Source: Geodermatophilus pulveris
GTDB lineage: Bacteria; Actinomycetota; Actinomycetes; Mycobacteriales; Geodermatophilaceae
Direction: 5' to 3'
Assembly (NCBI RefSeq): GCF_900188375.1
Contig: NZ_FZOO01000004.1
Span: forward strand, 412,437-476,436
DNA length: 64,000 nt
Shown in pieces: positions 31,276-40,495 of this stretch. The translations under genes were made by a program, and so were the position numbers. Under the pieces are notes generated by a model. It searched no databases, had not been told where the DNA came from, and saw only the letters and a program-made list of their open reading frames with translations. How positions within the stretch are numbered: position 1 is the first letter of the stretch; every line of letters starts with the position of its first letter.

Positions 31276-32949
31276 ATGAGGATCACCGACACCGCCGACC
31301 TGTGGTGGAAGAACGCCGTCGTCTACTGCCTGGACGTCGAGACCTACATGGACTGGGACGGCGACGGGTGCGGCGACCTCGTCGGGCTGGCCCAGCGCAT
31401 CGACCACCTCGCCGACCTCGGCGTCACCTGTCTGTGGCTGATGCCCTTCTACCCGACCGCCGAGCGGGACGACGGCTACGACATCACCGACTTCTACGGC
31501 GTCGACCCGAGGCTGGGCACCCACGGAGACCTCGTCGAGGTCATCCGCACCGCCAACGACCGCGGCATGCGGGTCATCGCCGACCTCGTCGTCAACCACA
31601 CCTCCCGCAAGCACCCGTGGTTCCGCTCGGCCGAGGCGTCCACGGACTCACCGTTCCGCGACTTCTACGTCTGGCGGTCCGAGGAGCCGCCGGACACCGC
31701 CGACCAGGTCGTCTTCCCCGACCAGGAGGACAGCATCTGGACGCTCTCGGAGCCGACGGGGGAGTGGTACCTGCACAAGTTCTACAAGGAGCAGCCCGAC
31801 CTCAACGTGACCAATCCGCGGGTCCGGGACGAGATCGCCAAGATCATGTGCTTCTGGCTGCAGCTCGGGCTGTCCGGCTTCCGCGTCGACGCCGTCCCCT
31901 TCTTCCTGGAGACCGTCGGCGCCGACGGCGGGGAGCTCCCGGAGCCGCACGACTACCTGCGCGACCTGCGCCAGCTGGTCGGCCGGCGCACCGGCGACGG
32001 CGTCCTGCTCGGCGAGGTGAACCTGCCCTACGACCAGCAGCTGGAGTTCTTCGGCGGCGCCGAGGGCGACGAGCTCACCATGCAGTTCGACTTCGTCGGC
32101 ATGCAGGCGCTCTACCTGTCCCTCGCCCGCGGCGACGCCGGCCCGGTCAGCCGGGCACTGGCCGGGCGGCCGGCGCTGAGGCCGGACAACCAGTGGGCCA
32201 CGTTCGTGCGCAACCACGACGAGCTCACCCTGGACAAGCTCACCGACGAGGAGCGCGCCGAGGTCTTCGCCGCCTTCGGCCCCGAGGAGCGCATGCAGGT
32301 CTACGGCCGCGGCCTGCGCCGCCGGCTGCCGCCGATGCTGGACGGCGACCCGCGGCGGGTGCGCATGGTCTACAGCCTGCTGTTCGCCCTGCCGGGCACC
32401 CCGGTGCTGTTCTACGGCGAGGAGATCGGCATGGGGGAGGACCTCGACGCGGAGGGGCGGCTCGCCGTCCGCACCCCGATGCAGTGGACCGCCGGCCGGC
32501 ACGGCGGCTTCTCCACCGTCGAGGACCCCGCCGCCCTCCCCGGCCCGGTGGTCGACGGCGGGTTCGCCCCCCGCTTCGTCAACGTCGCCGACCAGCGCCA
32601 CGACCCCGGCTCGCTGCTGTCGTTCGTCAAGCTGCTGGTGCGCCGCCGCCGGGAGTCGCCCGAGCTCGGCTGGGGCGTGTTCGCCCTGCTCGACCAGCCG
32701 CACCCGGAGGTGCTGGCCCACCTGTGCAGCTGGGACGACGGCGCCCTGGTCGCCGTCCACAACCTCGGGCCGGAGCCGCGGACCGTGCCGCTCACCCTCG
32801 ACGGGTGCGACGCCGGGCACCGGCTGGCCGACCTGCTGGAGGTGGGGGAGACCCCGGTCGGGGACGGCGGGCGGGCCGAGCTGACCGTCGAGGGCTACGG
32901 GTACCGCTGGCTGCGCGTGGTCGGGCCGGACAGCCGCCGGCTGGTGTGA
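31276..32949 (+). CDS. GH13 alpha-amylase family enzyme (trehalose synthase-like)
   Basis: 557 residues. The TIM-barrel regions are intact: ADLVVNHTSRKHPWF, nucleophile Asp in GFRVDAVPF, acid/base Glu in LLGEVNLP, and VRNHDELT. The start KNAVVYCLDVETYMDWDGDG and DNQWATFVRNHDEL resemble GH13_16 trehalose synthases, which interconvert maltose and trehalose, but the C-terminal maltokinase domain is absent. It ends with a short beta-sandwich (GALVAVHNLGPEPRTVPL). Cytoplasmic, no signal peptide. Always beside a TIGR03885 oxidoreductase in my recollection, so it may act on an unusual glucoside. Exact specificity cannot be told. Confidence 0.87.
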   Translation: MRITDTADLWWKNAVVYCLDVETYMDWDGDGCGDLVGLAQRIDHLADLGVTCLWLMPFYPTAERDDGYDITDFYGVDPRLGTHGDLVEVIRTANDRGMRVIADLVVNHTSRKHPWFRSAEASTDSPFRDFYVWRSEEPPDTADQVVFPDQEDSIWTLSEPTGEWYLHKFYKEQPDLNVTNPRVRDEIAKIMCFWLQLGLSGFRVDAVPFFLETVGADGGELPEPHDYLRDLRQLVGRRTGDGVLLGEVNLPYDQQLEFFGGAEGDELTMQFDFVGMQALYLSLARGDAGPVSRALAGRPALRPDNQWATFVRNHDELTLDKLTDEERAEVFAAFGPEERMQVYGRGLRRRLPPMLDGDPRRVRMVYSLLFALPGTPVLFYGEEIGMGEDLDAEGRLAVRTPMQWTAGRHGGFSTVEDPAALPGPVVDGGFAPRFVNVADQRHDPGSLLSFVKLLVRRRRESPELGWGVFALLDQPHPEVLAHLCSWDDGALVAVHNLGPEPRTVPLTLDGCDAGHRLADLLEVGETPVGDGGRAELTVEGYGYRWLRVVGPDSRRLV

Positions 32950-32991
32950 GGCCCGCAGGTCACGGGGGTCCTTGCTCTAGCGTGGGCGCCG

Positions 32992-33696
32992 ATGTCCGAG
33001 GCACCCCGCACCCCGTCCCCCGTGACCACCGAGCTGCCCGCGGCCCCGCCCGCCGGGGCGGGCCCGTCCGGAGCGACGCCGTCCGGAGCGACGCCGTCCG
33101 GCGCGACCCCCTCCGGCGCGGTCCCCTCCGGAGCGACGCCGGCCGGAGGGGCGCCCTCCGGTGCCGTGCCGCCGGACGCCCCGCCGTCCGGGCCGGTCCC
33201 GCCCCCGATGACGGCGACCGGGCCGATCCCGGTCGGCAGCACGCCGGCGCCGCCCGCGCCGCCCCCGCCGGACGCGTCCCCGGCCGCCGGCCCCGCGCCG
33301 GACGGGCCGCAGCCGACCGGCCCGGTGGTCCGCCGGCCGCGGCTCGGCCCGCGCACCGTCTCCCCGCTGACCCGGATGGGCCCGTGGGCGCCCGTCGCCG
33401 GCGCGGTGGCCGGCCTGCTCACCGGCCTGCTCGTCGCGCTGCTGCTCGCCGGGGTGGCCGAGGACTTCCGCGAGCGGCTGGCGCTGGTGTTCCTGACCGT
33501 CGGGCTCGGCATGCTCGGCTCCGCCGGGGCGCTGCTGGCCGACGAGGTGCGGCTGGTGCGCCGGGGCGCGCGGGAGGCCGGCATCCGGCCCGCGTGGGTG
33601 GAGGCGACGGCCAACCTGATCAACGGCCTCACCCCGGCCCGGCTGCTGCTGCTGGCCAGCTCGTTCGTGCTCTTCCTCGCCGCCTACGTCGCCTGA
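32992..33696 (+). CDS. Membrane protein with Pro/Ser/Gly/Ala/Thr repeat N-terminus
   Basis: 234 residues. The first 115 residues are Pro-rich and disordered, with tandem pentapeptides of the type PSGAT. Then two membrane helices (GAVAGLLTGLLVALLLAG and LVFLTVGLGMLGSAGALLA), a basic loop and a final hydrophobic helix (RLLLLASSFVLFLAAYVA). No family is recognised. A long Pro-rich cytoplasmic tail on a small membrane protein suggests a scaffold or signalling partner, but this is inference. It converges with the GAF-ANTAR gene 22 bp away. Confidence 0.75.
   Translation: MSEAPRTPSPVTTELPAAPPAGAGPSGATPSGATPSGATPSGAVPSGATPAGGAPSGAVPPDAPPSGPVPPPMTATGPIPVGSTPAPPAPPPPDASPAAGPAPDGPQPTGPVVRRPRLGPRTVSPLTRMGPWAPVAGAVAGLLTGLLVALLLAGVAEDFRERLALVFLTVGLGMLGSAGALLADEVRLVRRGAREAGIRPAWVEATANLINGLTPARLLLLASSFVLFLAAYVA
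33064..33168 (+). repeat. Tandem 15-bp coding repeat (PSGAT-type pentapeptides)
   Basis: Seven pentapeptide-like units lie in tandem. CCGTCCGGAGCGACG occurs twice exactly at 33064 and 33079 and then in diverged copies, encoding PSGAT, PSGAV and PAGGA variants. The near-identity at DNA level points to recent slippage expansion. Confidence 0.8.
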
Positions 33697-33718
33697 GCAC
33701 CCCGGCACGGGGACCCGG

Positions 33719-34465
33719 TCACCCGCCGCTGTCCTCCGCGGCCGGCGCGGCCTTGAGGTCCGCCGGCACCAGCCGGCCGGCGAGGATGTCCTCGGCGACG
33801 TCGTCCACCACCCGCGCGGAGCTGATCGCCGAGGCGCGCATCGTGACGATCGCGTCGGCGGCGTCCAGTCCGAAGGCGATGCCGACCAGCCCCATCGCCT
33901 GCCACACGTTGGCCCGCCGGCGCGCGTCGGGCCCGTCCAGCCAGTTGCTCCCGTCGTCGGGGAACTCCGGCCCGGTCACCGTGAGCGACAGCTCCTCGGC
34001 CGTCCCCCGCGCCACCTGCTGCACGTCGTCGCGGTCCAGCGCGGTCAGCGTCCGCGGGTCGCGCACGTAGAGGTCCAGCACCACCAGCGGCCCCATCGGC
34101 GAGGGCAGCGGCACCGACAGCACGCCGCGGTACGGGCTCTCCTCCAGCAGCGACCCCCACAGCTGCGGCCAGTTGCGGGCGATGTCCTCCATGGAGAAGG
34201 CGATCAGCGAGCCGGTGTCCTGCGCGCGCAGGCACGGGCCGTCGCCGACGGTGAACTGCAGGCGCTCGGCGTGCGCGGTCTGCGGGTCGCTGGCGCCGAT
34301 CGGTGTCCGCAGCACGCCGACGTGCAGGCTCAGTCCGGCGCCGTCCACGGCCAGCGCCAGGGCGCAGGCGCGGGCCAGCCGGGAGGGCAGGAGCTCCGGG
34401 CCGGCCAGGTGGGCGGGGGAGGAGGCGAGGGTCGCGTCGAAGCGTTCTGCTGCACCACCGGTCAT
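33719..34465 (-). CDS. GAF and ANTAR domain protein
   Basis: 248 residues. Residues about 25-165 form a GAF domain (FTVGDGPCLRAQDTGSLIAF, YRGVLSVPLPSPMGPLVVLD). The C-terminal 60 residues form an ANTAR RNA-binding domain (ANVWQAMGLVGIAFGLDAAD, ASAISSARVVDDVAEDILAG). ANTAR proteins bind paired hexanucleotide stem-loops in nascent RNA and prevent termination. The GAF domain would sense a small ligand or redox state. Targets are unknown; no matching tandem stem-loop was recognised beside it. It ends 22 bp from the convergent membrane protein gene. Confidence 0.83.
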   Translation of the reverse strand: MTGGAAERFDATLASSPAHLAGPELLPSRLARACALALAVDGAGLSLHVGVLRTPIGASDPQTAHAERLQFTVGDGPCLRAQDTGSLIAFSMEDIARNWPQLWGSLLEESPYRGVLSVPLPSPMGPLVVLDLYVRDPRTLTALDRDDVQQVARGTAEELSLTVTGPEFPDDGSNWLDGPDARRRANVWQAMGLVGIAFGLDAADAIVTMRASAISSARVVDDVAEDILAGRLVPADLKAAPAAEDSGG

Positions 34466-34522
34466 GGGTCAAGCTTGCCGCGCCGCGGCTCCGGCTTCGA
34501 CACGGGCCGGTCCGAGGGGCCC

Positions 34523-35302
34523 TCAGCGGGCCAGGAGGACCGCGATCGCCACGCAGCCGAGCACGACGATCGCCGCCCGCAGCGCGGTCGGGTGCAGCCG
34601 GCGGCCGACGCGGGCGCCGACGTACCCGCCCACCAGGGACCCGGCGGCGACCAGCGTCGCGGCCAGCCAGTCGACCCGGTCGGTCGCCACGACGACGTAG
34701 GCCGCGGCGGCCACGCCGTTGACCGCGAGGGTGAGCACGTTCTTGATCGCGTTCAGCCGCTGCAGCGACTCCCGCATGAGCAGCCCGAACACGCCGATCT
34801 GCAGCACGCCCTGGCTGGCCGCGAAGTAGCCGCCGTAGCTGCCGGTGGCGTAGGCGCCGGCGAACAGCGCGGCCAGCCGGGCCCCGCGGATCTGCACCGG
34901 TGGGGCGTCGGCCGGCCGCCGCCGCGCCAGCACCCGCTGCACCAGCGGCTGCACGGCGACCAGGACGACGGCCAGCCCGACCAGCGTCGGCACGATGGCC
35001 TCGAAGCTGCTCGCCGGCAGGGTCAGCAGCAGGAAGGCGCCGGTCAGCGCGCCGAGCACGGAGGCGGGCAGCAGCCGCAGCAGCAGCCCCCGCTGGCCGG
35101 TCAGCTCGCGGCGGTAGCCCAGCGACCCGGCCAGGTTGCCGGGCACCAGGCCGAGGGAGTTGCTGATCGTGGCGGTCACCGGGGGCAGGCCGACGGCGAG
35201 CAGCACCGGGAAGGTGACCAGCGTGCCCGAGCCGACGACGGCGTTGATCGCGCCCGCGGCCAGCCCCGCCGCGGCAACGGCGAGCATCTCGGGGAGGGTC
35301 AT
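34523..35302 (-). CDS. TauE/SafE family sulfite exporter-like permease
   Basis: 259 residues with about eight membrane segments. TauE/SafE features are GAINAVVGSGTLVTFPVLLA near the N-terminus, NSLGLVPGNLAGSLGYRREL, and the second-half repeat AYATGSYGGYFAASQGVLQI. The family moves sulfite, sulfoacetate and other organosulfur or carboxylic anions across the inner membrane. The cargo is unknown. It lies between the GAF-ANTAR gene and the DUF3516 helicase, all on the minus strand but with gaps of 57 and 87 bp, so a common operon is possible but not clear. Confidence 0.87.
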   Translation of the reverse strand: MTLPEMLAVAAAGLAAGAINAVVGSGTLVTFPVLLAVGLPPVTATISNSLGLVPGNLAGSLGYRRELTGQRGLLLRLLPASVLGALTGAFLLLTLPASSFEAIVPTLVGLAVVLVAVQPLVQRVLARRRPADAPPVQIRGARLAALFAGAYATGSYGGYFAASQGVLQIGVFGLLMRESLQRLNAIKNVLTLAVNGVAAAAYVVVATDRVDWLAATLVAAGSLVGGYVGARVGRRLHPTALRAAIVVLGCVAIAVLLAR

Positions 35303-35389
35303 CCGGAGATCACGGCTCAGCCTGGCACGACGCCGATCGGGGACGGCACCTGGTCGCGGTGTCGGCCGGTGGGCGGGCCGACGACGTGC

Positions 35390-37930
35390 TCAGTCCTTCC
35401 GGCCGGCGTCGACGACCCGCAGCACCACCGCACCGTCGGCGTCGGACGCCTCGAGGTCGACCTCGACGTCGATGCCCCAGTCGTGGTGGCCGGCGGGGTC
35501 GTCGAGGATCTGGCGCACCCGCCAGACACCGGGCTCGCCGCGGTCCCAGACGAGCAGCGCGGGCCCGCGGGCGTCGGCGCCGGTGCCCACCTCGTCGTGC
35601 TCGGCGAAGTAGGCCCGCACCACCTCGCCCCAGCGGTCGGCGTCCCACCCGGAGCCGCGGTCGAGCTCGCCGAGGTCGTACCAGCGGCGGCGGGCCCACA
35701 GGTCCACCCGGCGGAACAGCTGGTTGCGGACCATCGCGGTGAACGCCCGCTCGTTGCCGGTGAGCGGGCGCGGCCGGGCCGGGACGGCGACCTCGGCCAC
35801 CGCCCCCTCCTCGGGGTTGCTCAGCTGCTCCCACTCGTCGAGCAGGCTCGAGTCCACCTGGCGCACCAGTTCGCCCAGCCACTCGACGAGGTCGGTGACC
35901 TCCTCGGTGCGGGCGGCGGCCGGGACCCCCGAGCGCAGCGCCTTGAACGCGTCGGAGAGGTAGCGCAGCACGGCGCCCTCGGCCCGGGTCAGGCCGTAGG
36001 TGTTCACGAACTCCCGGAAGGTGAACGCCCGCTCCCACATCTCGCGGACCACCGACTTCGGCGACAGCTGGGCGTCCGCGGCCCACGGGTTGCTCTGCCG
36101 GTAGACGTCGTAGGCGTGCCCGAGCAGCTCCTCCAAGGGCCTGGGGTAGCTGACCTCCTCGAGGAGCTCCATCCGCTCGTCGTACTCGATGCCCTCGGCC
36201 TTCATCTGCGCGACGGCCTCGCCCTTGGCCTTGCTGAGCTGGGCGGCGAGGACCTGCCGGGGGTCGTCGAGGGTGGCCTCGATGACGCTGACGACGTCCA
36301 AGGCGTAGGTGTCGGAACCCGGGTCGAGCAGGTCGATCGCGGCGAGCGCGAACGTCGACAGCGGCTGGTTGAGCGCGAAGTCCGGCGGCAGGTCGAGCGT
36401 GAGGTCGTAGCGGCGGCCGTCCGGCTCGGGCGCGGGGAGCCGCTCCAGGACGCCTGCCTGCAGCAGCGACCGCGCGATGCCGATGGCGTCGCGGATCAGC
36501 CGCAGCTGCTTCGTGCGCGGCTCGTGGTTCTCGGTGAGCAGCCGGCGCATCGCCGCGAACGGGTCTCCGGGGCGGTCGACGACGTCGAGCACCATCGCCG
36601 TCGTCACCCGCAGGTGGCTGGTCAGCTTCTCGGGCTCGCCCTCGACGAGGCGCTTCATCGTCGCCTCGCTCCACGGCACCATGCCGTCGGGCACCTTCCT
36701 GCGCACCAGCTTGCGGCGCTTCTTCGGGTCGTCGGCGACCTTGGCGAACTGCTTGAGGTTCTCCACCTCGTGCTCCGGCGCCTGGACGACGACGGTGCCG
36801 GCGGTGTCGTAGCCCGCACGACCGGCCCGGCCGGCGATCTGGTGGAACTCGCGCACCTGGAGCAGCCGGGTGCGCGTGCCGTCGTACTTGGAGAGCGCCG
36901 AGAACACGACGGTGCGGATCGGCACGTTGATGCCCACGCCGAGGGTGTCGGTGCCGCAGATGACCTTGAGCAGCCCGGCCTGGGCGAGCTGCTCCACCAG
37001 CCGCCGGTACTTCGGCAGCATCCCCGCGTGGTGGACGCCGATGCCGTGGCGGACCAGGCGCGAGAGCGTCGTCCCGAAGGCCGAGGAGAACCGGAAGCCG
37101 CCGATCATGTCGGCGATCGCGGCCTTCTCCTCCTTGCTGCACACGTTGACGCTCATCAGGGCCTGGGCGCGCTCCAGCGCCGCGGCCTGGGTGAAGTGGA
37201 CGACGTAGACCGGCGCCTGCTGGGTGTCCAGCAGCTCCTGGATCGTCTCGTGCATCGGCGTCGTGGCGTAGTAGTGGTGCAGCGGCACCGGGCGGACGGC
37301 GTCGGCGACCAGCGCGGTGGGCCGGCCGGTGCGGCGGGTGAGGTCCTCCCGCAGGGAGGTGACGTCGCCGAGGGTGGCGCTCATGAGCAGGAACTGGGCC
37401 TTCGGCAGCTCCAGCAGCGGCACCTGCCAGGCCCAGCCGCGGTCGGGGTCGCCGTAGAAGTGGAACTCGTCCATGACGACCAGGCCGATGTCGGCGTCGG
37501 CCCCCTCGCGCAGCGCGATGTTGGCGAGCACCTCGGCGGTGCAGGCGATGATCGGGGCATCCCGGTTCACTGCGGCGTCGCCGGTGAGCATGCCGACGTT
37601 GGCCGCGCCGAAGACCCCGCAGAGGGCGAAGAACTTCTCGCTGACCAGCGCCTTGATCGGGGCGGTGTACCAGCTGCGCCGGCCGGCGGCCAGCGCCGCG
37701 TACTGCGCCCCGGTGGCGACCAGCGACTTGCCCGAGCCGGTCGGGGTGGCGAGGACGACGTTGGCGCCGCTGACCAGCTCGATCAGCGCCTCCTCCTGGT
37801 GCGGGTACAGCACCGTGCCGTTCGCCTCCGCCCAGGCAGCGAAGGAGCTGAACAGCTCGTCGGGGTCGGCGCCGGCCGCGCGGAGGGCGGAGAGGTCGCC
37901 CGGGTCGTCGAGGAGGGGTGCGGCGGTCAT
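35390..37930 (-). CDS. DEAD/DEAH-box helicase with DUF3516
   Basis: 846 residues. Superfamily 2 motifs appear in order: Walker A ATPTGSGKS, a DEFH variant of motif II (VVMDEFHFYGD), LMSATLG, and motif VI HQIAGRAGRAG; the second RecA lobe includes GVHHAGMLPKYRRLVEQ. A long C-terminal DUF3516 region follows, as in mycobacterial Ski2/Mtr4-like helicases. Such enzymes unwind RNA in turnover or ribosome work. The DEFH form is usual in this subgroup, not a defect. ATG 37930 is chosen since the upstream frame to 38149 has no helicase similarity. Divergent from a stress SDR gene. Confidence 0.9.
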   Translation of the reverse strand: MTAAPLLDDPGDLSALRAAGADPDELFSSFAAWAEANGTVLYPHQEEALIELVSGANVVLATPTGSGKSLVATGAQYAALAAGRRSWYTAPIKALVSEKFFALCGVFGAANVGMLTGDAAVNRDAPIIACTAEVLANIALREGADADIGLVVMDEFHFYGDPDRGWAWQVPLLELPKAQFLLMSATLGDVTSLREDLTRRTGRPTALVADAVRPVPLHHYYATTPMHETIQELLDTQQAPVYVVHFTQAAALERAQALMSVNVCSKEEKAAIADMIGGFRFSSAFGTTLSRLVRHGIGVHHAGMLPKYRRLVEQLAQAGLLKVICGTDTLGVGINVPIRTVVFSALSKYDGTRTRLLQVREFHQIAGRAGRAGYDTAGTVVVQAPEHEVENLKQFAKVADDPKKRRKLVRRKVPDGMVPWSEATMKRLVEGEPEKLTSHLRVTTAMVLDVVDRPGDPFAAMRRLLTENHEPRTKQLRLIRDAIGIARSLLQAGVLERLPAPEPDGRRYDLTLDLPPDFALNQPLSTFALAAIDLLDPGSDTYALDVVSVIEATLDDPRQVLAAQLSKAKGEAVAQMKAEGIEYDERMELLEEVSYPRPLEELLGHAYDVYRQSNPWAADAQLSPKSVVREMWERAFTFREFVNTYGLTRAEGAVLRYLSDAFKALRSGVPAAARTEEVTDLVEWLGELVRQVDSSLLDEWEQLSNPEEGAVAEVAVPARPRPLTGNERAFTAMVRNQLFRRVDLWARRRWYDLGELDRGSGWDADRWGEVVRAYFAEHDEVGTGADARGPALLVWDRGEPGVWRVRQILDDPAGHHDWGIDVEVDLEASDADGAVVLRVVDAGRKD

Positions 37931-38072
37931 CGTGGGGGACAGCGTGCCCGACGGGCCGGCTCTTCCCTCCCGGACGCCCCGGTTCCGCGCCCGGCGTCGG
38001 GGGTAGGGCGAGCGCGCCGCCGAGCCGAGGCGCACCGCCACGCCCAGCCGCACCCGCACCGCAGGAGGACCC

Positions 38073-38930
38073 GTGTCCGAGCCCCGCCCCGAGTCCCAGC
38101 CCGCCCAGCAGCAGGACGTCCCCGGCACGCTGGCGCGGATGGACCCCAAGCCCGACCACGGCGAGGAGACCTACCGCGGCTCCGGCCGGCTGGCCGGGAA
38201 GGCCGCGGTCATCACCGGCGGCGACAGCGGCATCGGCCGTGCCGTCGCCATCGCCTTCGCCCGCGAGGGCGCCGACGTCCTCATCTCCTACCTGGACGAG
38301 CACGAGGACGCGAAGGACACCGCCCGGTACGTCGAGGAGGCCGGCCGCAGGTGCGTGCTGGTGCCCGGCGACCTGGCCGACCGGGCGCACCAGAAGACGA
38401 TCATCCCGAAGGCGGTCGAGGAGTTCGGCCGGGTCGACGTCCTGGTCAACAACGCCGCGTTCCAGATGAGCCGCGACTCCCTGGAGGAGATCCCCGACGA
38501 GGAGTGGGACCACACCCTGGCGGTCAACCTGACCGCGATGTTCACCCTGTGCAAGGACGCCCTGCCGCACATGCAGCCGGGCGCGTCGATCATCAACTCG
38601 TCGTCGGTGAACTCCGACAACCCGAGCCCCAACCTCATCCACTACGCGATGACCAAGGCCGGCATCGCGAACTTCACCGCGTCGCTGGCCCAGATGCTGG
38701 CCGAGAAGGGCATCCGGGCCAACAGCGTCGCCCCGGGCCCGGTCTGGACGCCGCTGATCCCGGCCACCATGCCCGAGGAGAAGGTGGAGAGCTTCGGTGC
38801 GCAGGTGCCCATGGGCCGGGCCGCCCAGCCGGCGGAGCTGGCGCCGGTGTACGTGATGCTGGCCAGCGACGAGGCGTCCTACGTCTCCGGCGCCCGCGTC
38901 GCGGTCACCGGCGGCAAGCCCATCCTCTGA
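38073..38930 (+). CDS. SDR family oxidoreductase (GspA39/YhdF type)
   Basis: 285 residues. An N-terminal 40-residue stretch (QQQDVPGTLARMDPKPDHGE) precedes the Rossmann core, which is the hallmark of the general-stress SDR group (Bacillus GS39, YhdF, YhxC). Motifs are ITGGDSGIGRAVAIAFA, NNAAFQM in place of NNAG, INSSSVNS and YAMTKAG. NADP use is suggested by the Asp-rich loop after strand two. Members are induced by osmotic, heat or desiccation stress; the substrate is unknown. GTG 38073 with GGAGGA upstream. Ends before the 52-bp palindrome. Confidence 0.87.
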   Translation: MSEPRPESQPAQQQDVPGTLARMDPKPDHGEETYRGSGRLAGKAAVITGGDSGIGRAVAIAFAREGADVLISYLDEHEDAKDTARYVEEAGRRCVLVPGDLADRAHQKTIIPKAVEEFGRVDVLVNNAAFQMSRDSLEEIPDEEWDHTLAVNLTAMFTLCKDALPHMQPGASIINSSSVNSDNPSPNLIHYAMTKAGIANFTASLAQMLAEKGIRANSVAPGPVWTPLIPATMPEEKVESFGAQVPMGRAAQPAELAPVYVMLASDEASYVSGARVAVTGGKPIL

Positions 38931-38945
38931 CGTCCGGGAACCGTT

Positions 38946-38997
38946 GCCCCGTGGTGCCCGACCTCGCGCTGCAGCGCGAGGTCGGGCACCACGGGGC
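38946..38997. terminator. 52-bp perfect palindrome between convergent genes
   Basis: Bases 38946-38971 are perfectly complementary to 38972-38997 with no unpaired centre; the middle reads CGCGCTGCAGCGCG. It lies 15 bp after the SDR stop and 22 bp before the homocysteine methyltransferase stop. It most likely ends transcription from both sides. It is the longest perfect inverted repeat noticed in the window. Confidence 0.85.
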
Positions 38998-39018
38998 GTG
39001 GGTGGCCGGCGGGTCGGG

Positions 39019-39906
39019 TCACGCGATCGCGTGTGCGAGCCCGGCGATCGACGCCGGGCCCACCCGGCAGCACCCGCCGAGCAGGCGGGCGCCGGCGTCC
39101 AGCCACCCGTGCGCCTCGCCCGGGGACAGGCCGGGGGCGCCGGTCCAGCGCCGGGCGGCGGCGTCCCAGCGCTCGCCGCTGTTGGGGTAGACGACGACCG
39201 GCTTGCCCGCCGCCGCGGCCGCGGCCATCGCGGCGGGCACCCCGGCGGGGTCGGTGCAGTTGACGCCGACGGCCAGCACGGCCTCCACGCCGCGGGCCAT
39301 CGCGAACACCTCGGCGGCCGGCTCGCCGCGGCGGGTGCGCACGACGCCGTCGCCGTCCACGACCGTGGTGAGCGACAGCCACACCGGCAACCCGAGGCCG
39401 TCGGCCTCCTCGAGCAGCGCCTCGGCCTCGGCGGCCGCGGGCACCGTCTCGCAGGCGAGGACGTCGGCGCCGGCCTCGGCCAGCCACTGCATCCGCGGCC
39501 GGTGCCACTCCCGCAGCCCCGCCACACCGACCGCGTCGGCGTAGTCGCCGGTGTACTCCGACCCGTCGGCCAGGGCGGCGCCGTAGGGGCCCACCGACCC
39601 GGCGATCCACGCCTGCGGCGCGCCGCACTCGGCCAGGTGCACCGAGCGGACGACGAGCCGCCGGGCCTCCGCGGCGGTCAGCCGCCCCACCGACACCTGG
39701 TAGCTGGCCGTCGTGGCCACCTGGGCGCCGGCCGCAGCGAAGGCGGCGTGCGCGGCCACCACCGCCTCCGGGTCGTCGCGCAGCAGCCGGGCCGACCACA
39801 GCGCGGAGGACAGGTCGTGCCCCTGCGCCTCCAGCTCGGTGGCCAGGCCGCCGTCGAGCAGCACCGGGCCGGCGGCCAGCGCGGTGGCGAGGGGGAGGTC
39901 GGGCAC
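39019..39906 (-). CDS. mmuM: Homocysteine S-methyltransferase
   Basis: 295 residues. The barrel enzyme moves a methyl group from S-methylmethionine (or SAM) to homocysteine, giving methionine. It keeps [17 protein letters not shown] at the N-terminus, TTASYQVS, and the zinc-binding Cys residues in VGVNCTDP and GGCCRVGP near the C-terminus. The size fits MmuM rather than the folate- or cobalamin-dependent MetH. No permease (MmuP) is adjacent. GTG 39906 is the start. The coding end faces the stress SDR across the 52-bp palindrome. Confidence 0.9.
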   Translation of the reverse strand: MPDLPLATALAAGPVLLDGGLATELEAQGHDLSSALWSARLLRDDPEAVVAAHAAFAAAGAQVATTASYQVSVGRLTAAEARRLVVRSVHLAECGAPQAWIAGSVGPYGAALADGSEYTGDYADAVGVAGLREWHRPRMQWLAEAGADVLACETVPAAAEAEALLEEADGLGLPVWLSLTTVVDGDGVVRTRRGEPAAEVFAMARGVEAVLAVGVNCTDPAGVPAAMAAAAAAGKPVVVYPNSGERWDAAARRWTGAPGLSPGEAHGWLDAGARLLGGCCRVGPASIAGLAHAIA

Positions 39907-39965
39907 GGGTGCGATGGTGCCCGCCCCGTCCTGCGGCGCGCGCGGCGGGCGCGGAGGATCCGGCC

Positions 39966-40472
39966 GTGGTGTTCATCTGGAGCAGCGGCTGGAGCCCGCG
40001 GCGGCGCCGCCGCGGACCGCGGTACGGGCCCCGCTACGGCTACGGCCGGCGCTACGGCCCCGGCTACGGCCCCGGCTACGGCCACCGGCCGCGCCGGCAC
40101 GACCGCGACGGCTCGTGCCTGCGCGACCTGCTGTTCCTCAACACCGGGTGCTGCCTGGCCAACGCCGTCGGCTGCAGCGTCGACGGGCTGTTCCTCGTGC
40201 CGACGACGGTGCGCCACGTGCACGCCGCCGGCACCGGGCGGCCCGGCACCCGGCTGCGCGACCGGCTGGTGGCCGCCGTCCGGGTCTACCAGCGCGAGGT
40301 CAGCCCCCGGCGCCCGCCGTCCTGCCGGTTCCGGCCGACCTGCTCGGCCTACGCCGTCGAGGCGCTGGAGCGGCACGGCGCCGGCCGCGGCAGCCGGCTG
40401 ACCCTGCGCCGGCTGGCCCGCTGCCGGCCCGGGGCGGCCGGGGGCGCGGACCCGGTGCCGGCCGCGGCCTGA
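39966..40472 (+). CDS. yidD: YidD-type membrane insertion factor with long N-terminal extension
   Basis: 168 residues, about twice the usual 70-90. The C-terminal part is Yid[39 protein letters not shown], helping YidC insert inner-membrane proteins. Ahead of it lies an Arg/Tyr/Gly-rich run ([17 protein letters not shown]) and a Cys-containing stretch ([20 protein letters not shown]) of unknown role. YidD normally sits between rnpA and yidC near the origin; here it stands between mmuM and arfB, so this is probably a second or displaced copy. GTG 39966 or 39969. Codons look native. Confidence 0.82.
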   Translation: MVFIWSSGWSPRRRRRGPRYGPRYGYGRRYGPGYGPGYGHRPRRHDRDGSCLRDLLFLNTGCCLANAVGCSVDGLFLVPTTVRHVHAAGTGRPGTRLRDRLVAAVRVYQREVSPRRPPSCRFRPTCSAYAVEALERHGAGRGSRLTLRRLARCRPGAAGGADPVPAAA

Positions 40473-40495
40473 GGCCCCTCGGCCACACTGGCCGC

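Noticed and set aside
33697..33718. Strong terminator between the repeat membrane protein and GAF-ANTAR gene
   Set aside because: Only a 5-bp stem (CCCCG/CGGGG at 33700-33712) is present, too weak to call.
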